From the NCBI GenBank assembly GCA_902576375.1, contig CACGUZ010000005.1, positions 1 to 40,499 on the forward strand: a DNA stretch of 40,499 bases, in the 5' to 3' direction. Below, piece by piece: positions 16,650 through 27,218 of this stretch; position 1 is the stretch's first letter; the number at the start of each line of letters is the position of its first letter. This stretch comes from an uncultured Pelagibacteraceae bacterium (lineage in GTDB: Bacteria > Pseudomonadota > Alphaproteobacteria > Pelagibacterales > Pelagibacteraceae). The notes under the pieces were generated by a model, which was given only the letters and a program-made list of their open reading frames with translations, was not told the origin of the DNA and did no database searches. The position numbers were made by a program, and so were the translations under genes.

Positions 16650-18675
16650 ATTAAAAGTAAACGATATAGAAGTTGAAGTCGAAGAAGGTTTGACTGTTCT
16701 ACAAGCTTGTGAAAAAGCTGGAGTCGAAATTCCAAGATTTTGCTATCATGAAAAACTATCAATTGCTGGAAATTGCAGAATGTGTCTTGTTGAGATGGAA
16801 AAATCTCCAAAACCTATAGCCTCTTGTGCAATGCCTGCTGCTGAGGGCATGGTTATAAAAACAAATACTCCCAAAATAGAAAAATCTAGAAAGGGCGTAA
16901 TGGAATTTTTATTAGCAAATCATCCTTTGGACTGTCCTGTTTGTGACCAGGGTGGTGAATGTGATCTTCAAGATCAGTCAATGTTTTATGGAATTGATAA
17001 ATCTAGATTTAAAGAGAATAAAAGAGCAGTTCCTGATAAAAACATGGGTCCACTTATTAAGACCCAAATGACCAGATGTATTCATTGCACTAGATGTATT
17101 AGATTTGCAACAGAAATTGCTGGTGTGCCTGAATTAGGTGCAATAGGTAGAGGTGAAGATATGCAAATCACAACATACTTAGAAAAATCAATACAATCAG
17201 AATTATCAGGTAATGTAATAGATCTTTGCCCTGTAGGAGCCCTTACGTCTAAACCTTATGTGTTTGAAGCAAGACCCTGGGAGTTAAAAAAAACCGAGAC
17301 TATTGATGTAATGGATGCTGTTGGATCAAATATTAGAGTAGATACATATGACTGGGAGGTAAAAAGAGTACTACCAGTAATTAATGAGGATATAAATGAG
17401 GAATGGATATCAGACAAAACAAGATATGCTTGTGATGGTCTTTTAAATCAAAGACTAGATACACCATATATCAAATATAACAATAAGTTTGAAAAAGCTT
17501 CATGGGATGAAGTTTTTAAAATTATAAAATCAAAAATACAAAATACCGACAAAGATAAAATAGCTGGATTTGTGGGTGATCTGACAAATATGGAAACTAG
17601 CTACATATTTAAGGAATTTTTAGAGAGGACTATAGACACAAAAAATTATGAGTCTAGATCATTTGATATGTTTATTGATAGCTCTAAAAGAGAAAACTAT
17701 TTATTCAATTCAACGATTAATGGTATTGAGGAGTCAGATTTTATTTTGTTAATTGGTACTAATCCAAGATTTGAAGCTACAATGCTAAATGCAAGAATTC
17801 GAAAAGCTTATCTTAAAAATAAAGTAAAAATTGTTTCTTTAAATGATGTAGGTGATCTAACTTATCCTTATCAAAGTCTTGATGGAAAAACTCAAACAAT
17901 CAAAGATATTTTTGAGAATAAAAATGCAATTGCAAAAGACATTATTGATGCTCAAAAACCATTAATAATATTTGGAGAGTCTTTTTTAAGATCTAAGTCA
18001 GCAGAATTTTTGTTTAGTTCATTTAAAAACTTTTTATTGAATAATAATAAATTTACTGATGATTGGAGCCCTTTTAATTTTTTACCTACTGATGCAGCTA
18101 CAGTTGGGAGTTTAGATCTTGATATAATTGATCCATCAAATGAATTAATAAAGAAACTGAATGAAAATGAATTTGATTTAGTTTTTTTAATAGGACAAGA
18201 TAATCTTAAATTTAATAAAAAAAATGAATTTGTAATATATGTAGGAAGCCACGGAGACAATGGTGCAGAACTAGCAGATATTATTTTACCAGGAGCAGCT
18301 TATACAGAACAATCAGGTCATTATACCAATTTAGAAGGAAGAGTCCAAAAAGCTTATAAAGCTTCATATCCACCAGGAGATGCTAAAGAAGATTGGGAAA
18401 TTATAAATGATCTTGCTGAATTCATGAATAATAGAAAACTTTTTAATGATAAAGATGAATTAGAGAGCAGTATGTTTAATTATCTCAATTTAAAAAAAGA
18501 AAAACAAGAAAATCTCTCTAACACTAAAGTAGATTTAATAAATTTTGAGGATGAAATCCTTAAAATAACGTATAAGGATTACTATTTTTCAAATGTAATT
18601 GCACGATCATCAAAAACAATGTTGAATTGTAATAATTCTAAATTAGAGGTTAAACGAACTGGCACCGAAGGGTAA
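16642..18675 (+). CDS. nuoG: NADH-quinone oxidoreductase subunit G (75 kDa)
   Basis: This 677-aa multi-cluster subunit has [2Fe-2S] N1b ligands Cys34, 45, 48 and 62. N5 is bound by His94 with Cys98, 101 and 107. N4 is bound by Cys146, 149, 152 and Cys196. The remainder is a molybdopterin-oxidoreductase-like domain. No extra Cys motif for the additional N7 cluster of E. coli/Thermus was seen, as expected for alphaproteobacteria. The C-terminal ~100 residues are AT-rich, poorly conserved sequence. It wires electrons from FMN toward NuoI and NuoB. Confidence 0.97.
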   Translation: MLKLKVNDIEVEVEEGLTVLQACEKAGVEIPRFCYHEKLSIAGNCRMCLVEMEKSPKPIASCAMPAAEGMVIKTNTPKIEKSRKGVMEFLLANHPLDCPVCDQGGECDLQDQSMFYGIDKSRFKENKRAVPDKNMGPLIKTQMTRCIHCTRCIRFATEIAGVPELGAIGRGEDMQITTYLEKSIQSELSGNVIDLCPVGALTSKPYVFEARPWELKKTETIDVMDAVGSNIRVDTYDWEVKRVLPVINEDINEEWISDKTRYACDGLLNQRLDTPYIKYNNKFEKASWDEVFKIIKSKIQNTDKDKIAGFVGDLTNMETSYIFKEFLERTIDTKNYESRSFDMFIDSSKRENYLFNSTINGIEESDFILLIGTNPRFEATMLNARIRKAYLKNKVKIVSLNDVGDLTYPYQSLDGKTQTIKDIFENKNAIAKDIIDAQKPLIIFGESFLRSKSAEFLFSSFKNFLLNNNKFTDDWSPFNFLPTDAATVGSLDLDIIDPSNELIKKLNENEFDLVFLIGQDNLKFNKKNEFVIYVGSHGDNGAELADIILPGAAYTEQSGHYTNLEGRVQKAYKASYPPGDAKEDWEIINDLAEFMNNRKLFNDKDELESSMFNYLNLKKEKQENLSNTKVDLINFEDEILKITYKDYYFSNVIARSSKTMLNCNNSKLEVKRTGTEG

Positions 18676-18678
18676 ATA

Positions 18679-19677
18679 ATGGAATATATAAATTTAGTTT
18701 TTGAAGAGGTTTACAAAATCCTGTTTCTTCTTGTCCCAGTTTTAGTTTCTGTTGCCATGATTGTTTGGTTAGATAGAAGAGTTTGGGCTTTCGTTCAAAA
18801 AAGACAAGGTCCTAATGTTGTTGGTCCTTTTGGTCTATTACAGTCATTAGCTGATGCACTAAAATATATTTTTAAAGAAATCATAATACCAGCTAGCTCT
18901 AATAAGATTATTTTTATTTTAGCTCCAATTATTACCATGACTTTAGCTTTAATAGCTTGGGCAGTTATACCTTTTGGAGAAGACCAGGTTTTAGCTAATA
19001 TAAATGTTGGAATTCTTTATATTTTTGCTGTCTCATCTCTCGGAGTTTATGGAATTATCATGGGGGGTTGGGCGTCCAATTCCAAATATCCTTTTTTAGG
19101 GTCAATAAGATCTGCAGCGCAAATGGTTTCCTATGAAGTTTCAATTGGCATTATTATCATTAATGTCCTTTTGTGTGTAGGATCATTAAATTTAAGTGAT
19201 ATAGTTTTAGCTCAAAAAAATATCTGGTTCATAGTTCCTTTATTTCCAATGTTTGTAATATTTTTTATTTCTGCTTTAGCAGAAACAAATCGACCACCTT
19301 TTGATTTACCAGAAGCTGAAGCAGAATTAGTCGCTGGATATCAAACTGAATACTCTGGTATGATGTATGCAATGTTCTGGTTAGGGGAGTATGCAAACAT
19401 TTTATTAATGTGTGCTTTAGGATCTATTTTATTTTTGGGAGGCTGGCTATCACCTATTGATTTATATCCATTTAATTTGATTCCAGGAGCTATTTGGTTA
19501 ATTTTAAAGATATTACTTTTATTTATTTTATTTGCATTAGTTAAAGCAGTTGTACCAAGATATAGATATGATCAATTAATGAGATTAGGTTGGAAAATAT
19601 TCCTTCCATTTTCTCTTACCTATGTTGTTTTGACTGCTAGTTATTTATTTTATTTTAACCTTTTACCAACACTCTAA
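18679..19677 (+). CDS. nuoH: NADH-quinone oxidoreductase subunit H
   Basis: This 332-aa inner-membrane subunit (ND1 homologue) has about eight helices and lies where quinone enters the complex. The signatures [14 protein letters not shown] (near residues 33-46) and [20 protein letters not shown] (from residue 202) are present, with the acidic residues of the E-channel. It follows nuoG by 3 bases, and nuoI begins on the base after its stop. Confidence 0.98.
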   Translation: MEYINLVFEEVYKILFLLVPVLVSVAMIVWLDRRVWAFVQKRQGPNVVGPFGLLQSLADALKYIFKEIIIPASSNKIIFILAPIITMTLALIAWAVIPFGEDQVLANINVGILYIFAVSSLGVYGIIMGGWASNSKYPFLGSIRSAAQMVSYEVSIGIIIINVLLCVGSLNLSDIVLAQKNIWFIVPLFPMFVIFFISALAETNRPPFDLPEAEAELVAGYQTEYSGMMYAMFWLGEYANILLMCALGSILFLGGWLSPIDLYPFNLIPGAIWLILKILLLFILFALVKAVVPRYRYDQLMRLGWKIFLPFSLTYVVLTASYLFYFNLLPTL

Positions 19678-20163
19678 ATGAAAATTACAAGATTTTTAAA
19701 AACAATATTAATGGTTGATTTTGTAACTGGCTTACTAATCGCTTTAAGAGAAATGTTTAAAACAAAAAAAACAATAAACTATCCTTTTGAAAAAGGAAAA
19801 ATTAGCCCAAGATTTAGAGGAGAGCACGCACTTAGAAGATATCCAAATGGTGAAGAGAGATGTATAGCATGTAAGTTGTGTGAAGCAGTCTGTCCAGCGC
19901 AAGCAATTACAATCGAGTCAGCTGAAAGATCTGATGGAAGCAGAAAAACTACGCGTTACGATATTGATATGATGAAATGCATTTATTGTGGTTTATGTGA
20001 AGAGTCATGTCCTGTAGATGCAATAGTTCAAGGCCCAAATTTTGAATTCTCAACAGAGACAAGAGAAGAGCTTTATTATACTAAAGAAAAATTACTAGAT
20101 AATGGTGATAGATGGGAAAATATTTTAGCAGCGAATATAAAATCAGACAATCCTTATAGGTAA
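19678..20163 (+). CDS. nuoI: NADH-quinone oxidoreductase subunit I (23 kDa ferredoxin)
   Basis: This 161-aa subunit has two [4Fe-4S] clusters, N6a and N6b, bound by Cys62/65/68/72 ([12 protein letters not shown]) and Cys101/104/107/111 ([12 protein letters not shown]). Each motif ends in the usual CP and donates its last cysteine to the other cluster. It relays electrons from NuoG to N2 in NuoB. An amphipathic N-terminal segment packs on NuoH. Length is normal for the alphaproteobacterial and mitochondrial type. Confidence 0.98.
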   Translation: MKITRFLKTILMVDFVTGLLIALREMFKTKKTINYPFEKGKISPRFRGEHALRRYPNGEERCIACKLCEAVCPAQAITIESAERSDGSRKTTRYDIDMMKCIYCGLCEESCPVDAIVQGPNFEFSTETREELYYTKEKLLDNGDRWENILAANIKSDNPYR

Positions 20164-20167
20164 ATTT

Positions 20168-20803
20168 ATGGTAGCTCATGCAATATTTTTTTACGTCTTT
20201 TCGATTATTGCAGTTATTTCAGCCATCATGGTTACAGTTTCGAAAAATACCGTACACTCAGTTTTTTTTTTAATATTAGATTTTATTAGTATTTCATGTC
20301 TCTTTATAATGATTGGTGCGGAGTTTTTAGGAATGATAATGCTAATTGTTTATGTTGGTGCAGTAGCTGTTTTGTTCTTATTCGTTGTGATGATGTTAAA
20401 TGTCGCTCAACAAAAAAATCAATGGTTTAATTCTGAGTCAACTACTTCTAGCCACATTCCAGTCGGTTTAATTATAAGCACAATTATATTTTTTGAATTA
20501 ATTATTGTTGTAGGTGGTTGGAAATATAAACCTGAGTTGTCTAATCCAAATACTACTCAAAGTTCTAATGAAATAAGTAATACACATTCATTAGGCCAGG
20601 TTTTGTATACTGATTACATTCATATTTTTCAAATTAGTGGAATGATATTATTAATCGCAATGATTGGTGCGATCGTTCTTACCTATAGACGAAGAGAAGG
20701 ATTAAAAACACAAAGTTATTTGAAACAAATTTCTAGAGAAAGGTCTGAAGGTATCGAAGTTTTAGAAGTTCAATCAAATAAAGGAGTAAAGATAGATGAC
20801 TGA
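20168..20803 (+). CDS. nuoJ: NADH-quinone oxidoreductase subunit J
   Basis: This 211-aa membrane subunit (ND6 homologue) has five hydrophobic segments, four in the first ~105 residues and one near 155-175. [25 protein letters not shown] near residues 57-81 contains the conserved helix 3 that twists during the proton-pumping cycle. Residues 108-150 form a polar insertion rich in Ser, Asn and Thr. nuoK overlaps its stop by 8 bases. Confidence 0.96.
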   Translation: MVAHAIFFYVFSIIAVISAIMVTVSKNTVHSVFFLILDFISISCLFIMIGAEFLGMIMLIVYVGAVAVLFLFVVMMLNVAQQKNQWFNSESTTSSHIPVGLIISTIIFFELIIVVGGWKYKPELSNPNTTQSSNEISNTHSLGQVLYTDYIHIFQISGMILLIAMIGAIVLTYRRREGLKTQSYLKQISRERSEGIEVLEVQSNKGVKIDD

Positions 20804-21107
20804 AATAGGTTTAGGACATTATCTTACTTTAGGAGCAGTTATCTTTAGTATTGGTGTAATTGGTATCTTTCTTAATAGGAAAAATATTATCGTGATTTTG
20901 ATGAGTATTGAGCTGATACTATTAGCTGTGAACATTAATTTAGTATCATTTTCTATTTATCTTGGTGATTTAACTGGTCAAGTTTTTACACTATTTATTT
21001 TAACTGTAGCAGCTGCTGAGGCAGCTATTGGTCTTGCTATAATAGTAGTCTATTACAGAAATGCGGGAACTATAAGAGTTGAAGAGATAGATAAATTAAA
21101 AGGATAA
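20796..21107 (+). CDS. nuoK: NADH-quinone oxidoreductase subunit K
   Basis: This 103-aa three-helix membrane subunit (ND4L homologue) keeps both buried glutamates of the proton path, Glu39 ([11 protein letters not shown]) and Glu75 (AAAEAAIGL). They match E. coli Glu36 and Glu72 in spacing. It connects the quinone-side E-channel to the antiporter-like subunits. One base separates it from nuoL. Confidence 0.97.
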   Translation: MTEIGLGHYLTLGAVIFSIGVIGIFLNRKNIIVILMSIELILLAVNINLVSFSIYLGDLTGQVFTLFILTVAAAEAAIGLAIIVVYYRNAGTIRVEEIDKLKG

Positions 21108-21108
21108 A

Positions 21109-23022
21109 ATGGAAATTTCAATTTTAGCATTACCATTAATCGCATCAATTATATCTGGATTTTTTGGTAAATTTATAGGTGACAGAAATTCTGAAATAGT
21201 TACAAGTTTGTTGGTATCAATTTCAGCTATTCTTTCAGCAATTGTATTTTATGAGGTAATTTTCAATCAATACGAGGAAAATATCATAATTGCTACATGG
21301 ATTAATTCTGGATCACTTGAGGTAAGCTGGTCAATGAAAATAGATGCATTGTCATCAGTAATGTTAGTGGTTGTAACTTTTGTATCTGCATTGGTTCATA
21401 TCTATTCAATTGGATACATGTCCCATGATCCTCATAAACCAAGATTTATGGCTTACTTATCATTATTTACATTTGCCATGTTAATGTTGGTAACAGCTGA
21501 TAATTTTATTCAATTATTTTTTGGTTGGGAGGGGGTAGGCCTTTGTTCTTATTTCTTAATTGGTTTTTGGTTTAAAAAAGAAACTGCAAATGCAGCAGCT
21601 ATTAAGGCGTTTGTTGTAAATAGAGTTGGAGATTTTGGTTTTGCTCTTGGTATATTTCTAATTTTTTATTTATTTGGTACAGTTAACTACACAGAAGTTT
21701 TTAATCAAATCCCGACAGTTGTAGATGAAAAACTTAATTTTTTAGGTATTCAGATTAATGCTGTAGATTTAATTTGTATCTTATTATTTATTGGTGCTAT
21801 GGGTAAATCAGCTCAAATTTTTTTACATACCTGGTTGCCAGATGCAATGGAAGGTCCAACACCTGTTTCGGCTTTGATCCATGCAGCCACTATGGTTACT
21901 GCTGGAGTTTTTTTAGTTGTAAGATGTTCACCGATATACGAATATTCAGAGTTAGCTTTAAACATTGTCACTGTAGTAGGTATGAGTACCGCTTTTTTTG
22001 CAGCGAGTGTAGCTTTAGTTCAAACAGACATAAAAAAAATCATAGCTTATTCCACTTGTAGTCAATTAGGTTATATGTTTTTTGCTGCTGGTGTAGGTGC
22101 ATATAATGTTGCAATATTTCATTTATTTACTCATGCATTTTTTAAGGCATTATTATTTCTAGGATCAGGGTCTGTTATTCATGCTTTTAAAGATGAGCAA
22201 AACATAAATAATATGGGAGGAGTATGGAGAAAATTGCCATACACTTATGCTCTAATGATAATTGGAACTTTAGCGTTAACTGGATTCCCTTTGCTATCTG
22301 GTTTTTATTCTAAGGATGCAATTATAGAATTTGCATATTTAAGTGGCACTACAACAGGGTACTATGCAGCTGGTATAGGAATATTTACGGCTTTTTTAAC
22401 ATCAATCTATTCTTGGAGACTGATGTTTAGAACTTTTCATGGTCAATATAACAACAAGAAACTCAATATCGAGGAGACACATGAGTCTCCATTAGTTATG
22501 TTAATACCTCTGATAATATTATCTCTTGGAGCGATTTTTGCTGGATTTATTTTTAAGGATTTATTTATAGGTTATGAGGGAATTAATAATTTTTGGAATA
22601 AATCGATTTTCTTTTTAGAACCATTAAGCACTGAACACCCACCATTGTGGTTTTTAGTTTTAACCCCAACATTAGTAACTTTATCTATACCACTTGCCTA
22701 TTATTTATTTGTAAAAAATAATAATTTTTCAGCTCAACTAGTCAGTATTAATGAGCCACTATATAAATTTTTGTTAAACAAATGGTATTTTGATGAAATT
22801 TACGAAACATTATTTGTAAAATCCTCAAAAAAATTTGGTTTATTTTTATGGAAATTTTTCGATGTTAAAGTTATTGATGGCTTTGGACCTGATGGTATTT
22901 CTGGGATAATTAAAAAATTTTCTATCAAAGCCAATAAATTTCAAAGTGGTTATATTTATCAATATGCATTTATAATGTTACTTGGTTTTTCTGCTTTTTT
23001 AACCTTCTTAATTGTTAAATAA
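21109..23022 (+). CDS. nuoL: NADH-quinone oxidoreductase subunit L
   Basis: This 637-aa antiporter-like proton-pumping subunit (ND5 homologue) is the distal end of the membrane arm. The key Glu141 lies in FFGWEGVGLCSYFLIGFW. HTWLPDAMEGPTPVSALIHAATMVTAGVF contains the broken-helix Lys/His region. A conserved HLFTHAFFKALLFLGSGS segment follows. The ~120 C-terminal residues fit the long lateral helix plus a final membrane anchor, as in full-length NuoL. The stop overlaps the nuoM ATG by one base. Confidence 0.98.
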   Translation: MEISILALPLIASIISGFFGKFIGDRNSEIVTSLLVSISAILSAIVFYEVIFNQYEENIIIATWINSGSLEVSWSMKIDALSSVMLVVVTFVSALVHIYSIGYMSHDPHKPRFMAYLSLFTFAMLMLVTADNFIQLFFGWEGVGLCSYFLIGFWFKKETANAAAIKAFVVNRVGDFGFALGIFLIFYLFGTVNYTEVFNQIPTVVDEKLNFLGIQINAVDLICILLFIGAMGKSAQIFLHTWLPDAMEGPTPVSALIHAATMVTAGVFLVVRCSPIYEYSELALNIVTVVGMSTAFFAASVALVQTDIKKIIAYSTCSQLGYMFFAAGVGAYNVAIFHLFTHAFFKALLFLGSGSVIHAFKDEQNINNMGGVWRKLPYTYALMIIGTLALTGFPLLSGFYSKDAIIEFAYLSGTTTGYYAAGIGIFTAFLTSIYSWRLMFRTFHGQYNNKKLNIEETHESPLVMLIPLIILSLGAIFAGFIFKDLFIGYEGINNFWNKSIFFLEPLSTEHPPLWFLVLTPTLVTLSIPLAYYLFVKNNNFSAQLVSINEPLYKFLLNKWYFDEIYETLFVKSSKKFGLFLWKFFDVKVIDGFGPDGISGIIKKFSIKANKFQSGYIYQYAFIMLLGFSAFLTFLIVK

Positions 23023-24506
23023 TGAATTTCCCAATTCTTTCTTCATTAATACTTTTACCTTCCATTGGAGCACTCTTTTTATTTTTTACAAAAAGTAAAA
23101 GTGAAAATAAGATTACTGCAAAATATGTTGCCTTATTTACATCTCTAGTAAATTTTTTTTTATCTATTTATTTATGGTTTTTATTTGACCAAACAACTTC
23201 TGCTTTCCAATTTGTTGAAGAAAGAATTTGGATCAAAGGTTTAATTAATTACAAAGTAGGAGTTGATGGAATATCAATACTTTTCATAATTCTTACAACA
23301 TTTATTACACCCCTATGTATAATTTCAGTTAATAATTCAGTCACGAAAAGATTAAATGAATTTTTAATAGCTATACTTGTTATGGAAACTTTCATGATAG
23401 GTGTTTTTTGTTCTTTAGATCTTGTTGTTTTTTACTTATTTTTTGAGGCTGGATTAATCCCAATGTTTTTAATTATTGGAATTTGGGGTGGAGCTAGAAG
23501 AGTTTATTCTGCTTTTAAGTTTTTTTTATTTACTCTTTTGGGATCAGTTTTAATGTTAGTGGCAATAATTTCAATTTATTGGATCACAGGTACCACAGAT
23601 GTTGTTCAACTTTATGAATTAGGTATAGACACGAAATATCAAAATTTGTTGTGGCTAGCTTTTTTTAGTTCATTTGCAGTAAAAACTCCAATGTGGCCAG
23701 TTCATACATGGCTTCCAGATGCACATGTTGAAGCTCCAACAGCAGGATCGGTGTTGTTAGCTGCTATTTTACTTAAAATGGCAGGCTATGGATTTATAAG
23801 ATTTTCTTTGGGATTATTTCCCTCCGCTTCAGAGGTTTTTACTCCTTTAATTTATACATTAAGTGTTATCGCAATCATTTTCACGTCGTTAATAGCTTTA
23901 ATGCAAGAGGATATGAAAAAATTAATAGCTTATTCTTCTGTGGCCCATATGGGGTTTGTTACTTTAGGTATATTTACAATCCAACAGCAAGGTATTGAAG
24001 GAAGTATAATTCAAATGATCAGTCACGGTTTAGTATCAGCAGCTTTATTTTTATGTGTTGGCGTTGTTTATGATCGAATGCATTCTAGATTGATCGCAAC
24101 CTATGGAGGTATTGTTACTGTTATACCCAAATATGCTATTTTATTTATGGTATTTACTTTAGCTGCTTTAGGATTACCAGGAACAAGCGGGTTTGTTGGT
24201 GAATTTTTAATTTTAATGGCTGCTTTTAAAGATAATTTTTTAGTAGCAGTATTAGCTAGTTTAGGAGTTATCATTGGAGCAGCATATATGCTTTGGTTAT
24301 ACAAAAGAGTTATTTTTGGAAAACTAATAAACTCTGAGTTAAAAAAAATGATTGATCTAAATAAATCAGAGGCGTTCACGCTCACCTGTTTAGCTATACC
24401 AACTTTATATTTCGGTTTTTATCCAGAACCATTAATTAACACTATTGAAGTTTCAATAAGAGATTTAATAGATACATATAATTTCAGTGTGGCAAGTAAA
24501 CAATGA
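23022..24506 (+). CDS. nuoM: NADH-quinone oxidoreductase subunit M
   Basis: This 494-aa antiporter-like subunit (ND4 homologue) has about 14 helices. Glu142 in LFFEAGLIPMFLIIGIWGG is the conserved helix-5 glutamate, and FAVKTPMWPVHTWLPDAHVEAP carries the conserved Lys. VEAPTAGSVLLAAILLKMAGYG and AHMGFVTLGIF are family marks. It sits between NuoL and NuoN in the membrane arm and pumps protons. It overlaps nuoN by 4 bases. Confidence 0.98.
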   Translation: MNFPILSSLILLPSIGALFLFFTKSKSENKITAKYVALFTSLVNFFLSIYLWFLFDQTTSAFQFVEERIWIKGLINYKVGVDGISILFIILTTFITPLCIISVNNSVTKRLNEFLIAILVMETFMIGVFCSLDLVVFYLFFEAGLIPMFLIIGIWGGARRVYSAFKFFLFTLLGSVLMLVAIISIYWITGTTDVVQLYELGIDTKYQNLLWLAFFSSFAVKTPMWPVHTWLPDAHVEAPTAGSVLLAAILLKMAGYGFIRFSLGLFPSASEVFTPLIYTLSVIAIIFTSLIALMQEDMKKLIAYSSVAHMGFVTLGIFTIQQQGIEGSIIQMISHGLVSAALFLCVGVVYDRMHSRLIATYGGIVTVIPKYAILFMVFTLAALGLPGTSGFVGEFLILMAAFKDNFLVAVLASLGVIIGAAYMLWLYKRVIFGKLINSELKKMIDLNKSEAFTLTCLAIPTLYFGFYPEPLINTIEVSIRDLIDTYNFSVASKQ

Positions 24507-25921
24507 ATAATATTCAATTAATATTTCCAGAAATTTTTATCTCATTATCAATAATGTTTTTACTTATCTTAGGGGTTTTTAAAAAAGATAGTTCAAAAAT
24601 AATTCATAATATTTCATTATTAGTTTTATTAATTACAGCAGTCATTACATTTAATGAAACTTTAAGTATTAATCCGACAACTCTATTTAATGAGAGTATT
24701 ATCATTGATTATTTGTCATCATTCATGAAGATTATAACTTTATTGGCTGCTTTTGTAGTTTTGCTAATTTCATCAAATTATTTAAGAACCTTTAAAATTT
24801 TCAAAATTGAATATCCAATTTTAATTCTAAGTTCTGTATTGGGCATGATGATTATGATCAGCTCTAATGATCTAATTGTTTTCTATATGGGTTTAGAGCT
24901 TCAGTCATTAGCCTTATATGTTTTGGCAACATTCAATAGAGATCAATTAAAATCATCTGAAGCAGGATTAAAATATTTTGTTTTAAGTGCATTATCCTCA
25001 GGTTTATTATTATACGGTTGTTCTTTGATTTATGGTTTTACAGGTTCAACAAATTTTAATGTTATTTCAACCCAATTTAATACAAATGAATATGCTATTA
25101 CTTTTGGAATAGTTTTTATTTTGGTGGGTTTAGCGTTTAAAATTTCTGCTGTACCTTTTCATATGTGGGCCCCAGACGTTTATGAAGGGTCGCCAACATC
25201 AGTAACATTATTTTTTACAATGGTTCCTAAAATAGCAGCGTTAACTGTGTTTATAAGATTTTTATATGTTCCTTTTTTAAATCTTATTGATCAGTGGCAA
25301 ATGATTTTAGTTTTTTTATCAATCGCATCCATGCTTTTTGGTGCGATAGCAGCAATAGGACAAAAAAATCTTAAAAGACTTATAGCTTATAGCTCTATTA
25401 GTCATATTGGATATGCATTAGCAGGTTTAGCAACTGGGTCTAATGAAGGGATACAAAGCTCAGTTATTTATATGACTATTTATATAATCATGAACTTAGG
25501 TTTTTTTTCATGTTTGTTAATGATGAAAAGAAATAATATTTATTATGAACAAATAGATGATTTATCAGGATTATCAAAAAATCATCCCTTACTTTCAATT
25601 TCATTATTGATAATTTTATTTTCTTTAGCTGGCATTCCACCACTTGCGGGATTTTTTGCGAAATTTTATATTTTTAAATCTGTCATTGAACAGTCAATGT
25701 ATTTTTTAGCTATTGTTGGACTATTATCAACAGTTGTTGCCGCGTTTTATTACTTGCGAATTATTAAGATAATGTATTTCGATGAGGAAAAAGATAGTTA
25801 TGACAAAGATCATAACCTTTGGTTGAAGTTATCTTTAACAGTTTCTACAATAATAATTTTAATGTACTTTATTTTTCCTAGTGAATTGATTGATGTAGTT
25901 TCAAAGATCAATATAATTTAA
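24503..25921 (+). CDS. nuoN: NADH-quinone oxidoreductase subunit N
   Basis: This 472-aa antiporter-like subunit (ND2 homologue) completes the 14-subunit set. YMGLELQSLALYVLATF near residues 129-145 holds the conserved glutamate. FKISAVPFHMWAPDVYEGSPT near residues 212-232 holds the broken-helix Lys. AYSSISHIGYALAG is also conserved. Its stop TAA overlaps the ATG of the biotin ligase gene by one base, so the transcription unit evidently continues past complex I. Confidence 0.97.
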   Translation: MNNIQLIFPEIFISLSIMFLLILGVFKKDSSKIIHNISLLVLLITAVITFNETLSINPTTLFNESIIIDYLSSFMKIITLLAAFVVLLISSNYLRTFKIFKIEYPILILSSVLGMMIMISSNDLIVFYMGLELQSLALYVLATFNRDQLKSSEAGLKYFVLSALSSGLLLYGCSLIYGFTGSTNFNVISTQFNTNEYAITFGIVFILVGLAFKISAVPFHMWAPDVYEGSPTSVTLFFTMVPKIAALTVFIRFLYVPFLNLIDQWQMILVFLSIASMLFGAIAAIGQKNLKRLIAYSSISHIGYALAGLATGSNEGIQSSVIYMTIYIIMNLGFFSCLLMMKRNNIYYEQIDDLSGLSKNHPLLSISLLIILFSLAGIPPLAGFFAKFYIFKSVIEQSMYFLAIVGLLSTVVAAFYYLRIIKIMYFDEEKDSYDKDHNLWLKLSLTVSTIIILMYFIFPSELIDVVSKINII

Positions 25922-26460
25922 TGAAATTTAAAATATTTAGATTTAATAAAGTAAAAAGTACTAATAATACTGCAATAAGAATAATCAAAAATTATAATTA
26001 TGATTTTGGTATGATCTTATCTGATTTGCAAGTTAATGGTAGAGGCCAATATGGAAAAAAATGGGTTTCCTATAAAGGAAATTTATTCGTAAGTTTTTTT
26101 TATAATCTTAAAAACTTTAAGATATCTTTAAATAAATTAACTAAAATTAATTGTTTAATAGTTAAAAAATGTATTTCACAATATTATAAAAAAAAGATTC
26201 ATTTTAAAAAACCTAATGATCTTTTAATTCAAAAAAAAAAGATATGTGGAATATTACAAGAAAAAGTGAATAAATTTAATAATACTTATTTGATTGTTGG
26301 TATTGGAGTAAATTTAATAAAAAGTCCCCTTATAAGAAATTATCCAACTACTCATTTAAGAGAGGTTATAAACAAAGATATATCAAAAAAAAAATTTGAA
26401 TTAAAACTAAAAAAAATTTTTGAAAACAATTTAAAGAGATTAATTAAAAAAAGAGTATAA
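25921..26460 (+). CDS. birA: Biotin--protein ligase, short form
   Basis: Only 179 aa, against roughly 230-260 for monofunctional bacterial ligases and ~320 for E. coli BirA. The catalytic-core motifs are present: VKSTNNTA, the biotin/ATP loop NGRGQYGKKW (near residues 39-48), KKPNDLLI (a variant of KWPNDL) and KICGILQEK. There is no N-terminal DNA-binding domain, so it cannot be a BirA-type repressor. The C-terminal SH3-like domain is reduced or absent. It attaches biotin to carboxylase carrier proteins such as AccB via biotinyl-AMP. The next gene begins 8 bases on. Confidence 0.88.
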   Translation: MKFKIFRFNKVKSTNNTAIRIIKNYNYDFGMILSDLQVNGRGQYGKKWVSYKGNLFVSFFYNLKNFKISLNKLTKINCLIVKKCISQYYKKKIHFKKPNDLLIQKKKICGILQEKVNKFNNTYLIVGIGVNLIKSPLIRNYPTTHLREVINKDISKKKFELKLKKIFENNLKRLIKKRV

Positions 26461-26468
26461 ATATAAAT

Positions 26469-27218
26469 ATGCTAATTTTAGGAGATATTGGAAATTCAGT
26501 AACTAAATTATTTTTAGTAAATCCTAAAGATAAGATCTTAAAAAAAATAAGTTTACCATCAAAATCAATAACAAACTCAATTCTTAATAAAAAATTTAAA
26601 ATTTTAACAAAAGATTTCAAGAATATTGAAAAGATATTATTTTGTAGTGTTGTCCCAAAAACTTTTAACTCTATTAAAAGATTTATATCAAAAAAAACTA
26701 AAGTTAAGTGTTATGAAATAAAAGATCTCAATTTAAAATCTATTCTAAATATAAAAGCAAACTTTAAACAAGTCGGCTCTGATAGACTGGCTAATGCAAT
26801 AAGTTTAATGAGACCTAAGAAAAATTTCATCATTTTAGATTTTGGCACAGCTACAACGTTTGATGTATTAGCAAATAATACTTACCGAGGAGGTGTTATT
26901 GCTCCCGGTATAAGTATTTCATTAAATACTTTGACTGATAAGGCTTCTTTAATACCAAAAATTAATCTTAAAAAAATAAAAAAAGTAATTGGAATTGATA
27001 CGAATTCAGCTGTTAGATCAGGTTTCTTTTGGGGCTATGCAGGCTTAATTGACAATATCATTAATTTGATTAAGAAAGAAACAGGAAAATCTTATAAGGT
27101 TGTTATTACGGGTGGCTTTTCTGATTTATTTAAAAATTCGATTAAAACAAAAGTTATTGAAAACAAAGATATCACTGTTAAGGGTCTTATAAAAATTTCT
27201 AAATTATTAAATAGATGA
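26469..27218 (+). CDS. coaX: Type III pantothenate kinase
   Basis: This 249-aa enzyme of the ASKHA fold catalyses the first step of coenzyme A synthesis. DIGNSVTKLF at residues 5-14 is the phosphate-1 motif. GSDRLANAISLM near residues 102-113 is the pantothenate region, and ILDFGTATTFDV the phosphate-2 motif. GGVIAPGI and ITGGF complete the set. The kinase is insensitive to CoA feedback in characterised members. The birA-coaX-rnj order is typical downstream of nuoN in alphaproteobacteria. The stop overlaps rnj (ATGA). Confidence 0.95.
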   Translation: MLILGDIGNSVTKLFLVNPKDKILKKISLPSKSITNSILNKKFKILTKDFKNIEKILFCSVVPKTFNSIKRFISKKTKVKCYEIKDLNLKSILNIKANFKQVGSDRLANAISLMRPKKNFIILDFGTATTFDVLANNTYRGGVIAPGISISLNTLTDKASLIPKINLKKIKKVIGIDTNSAVRSGFFWGYAGLIDNIINLIKKETGKSYKVVITGGFSDLFKNSIKTKVIENKDITVKGLIKISKLLNR

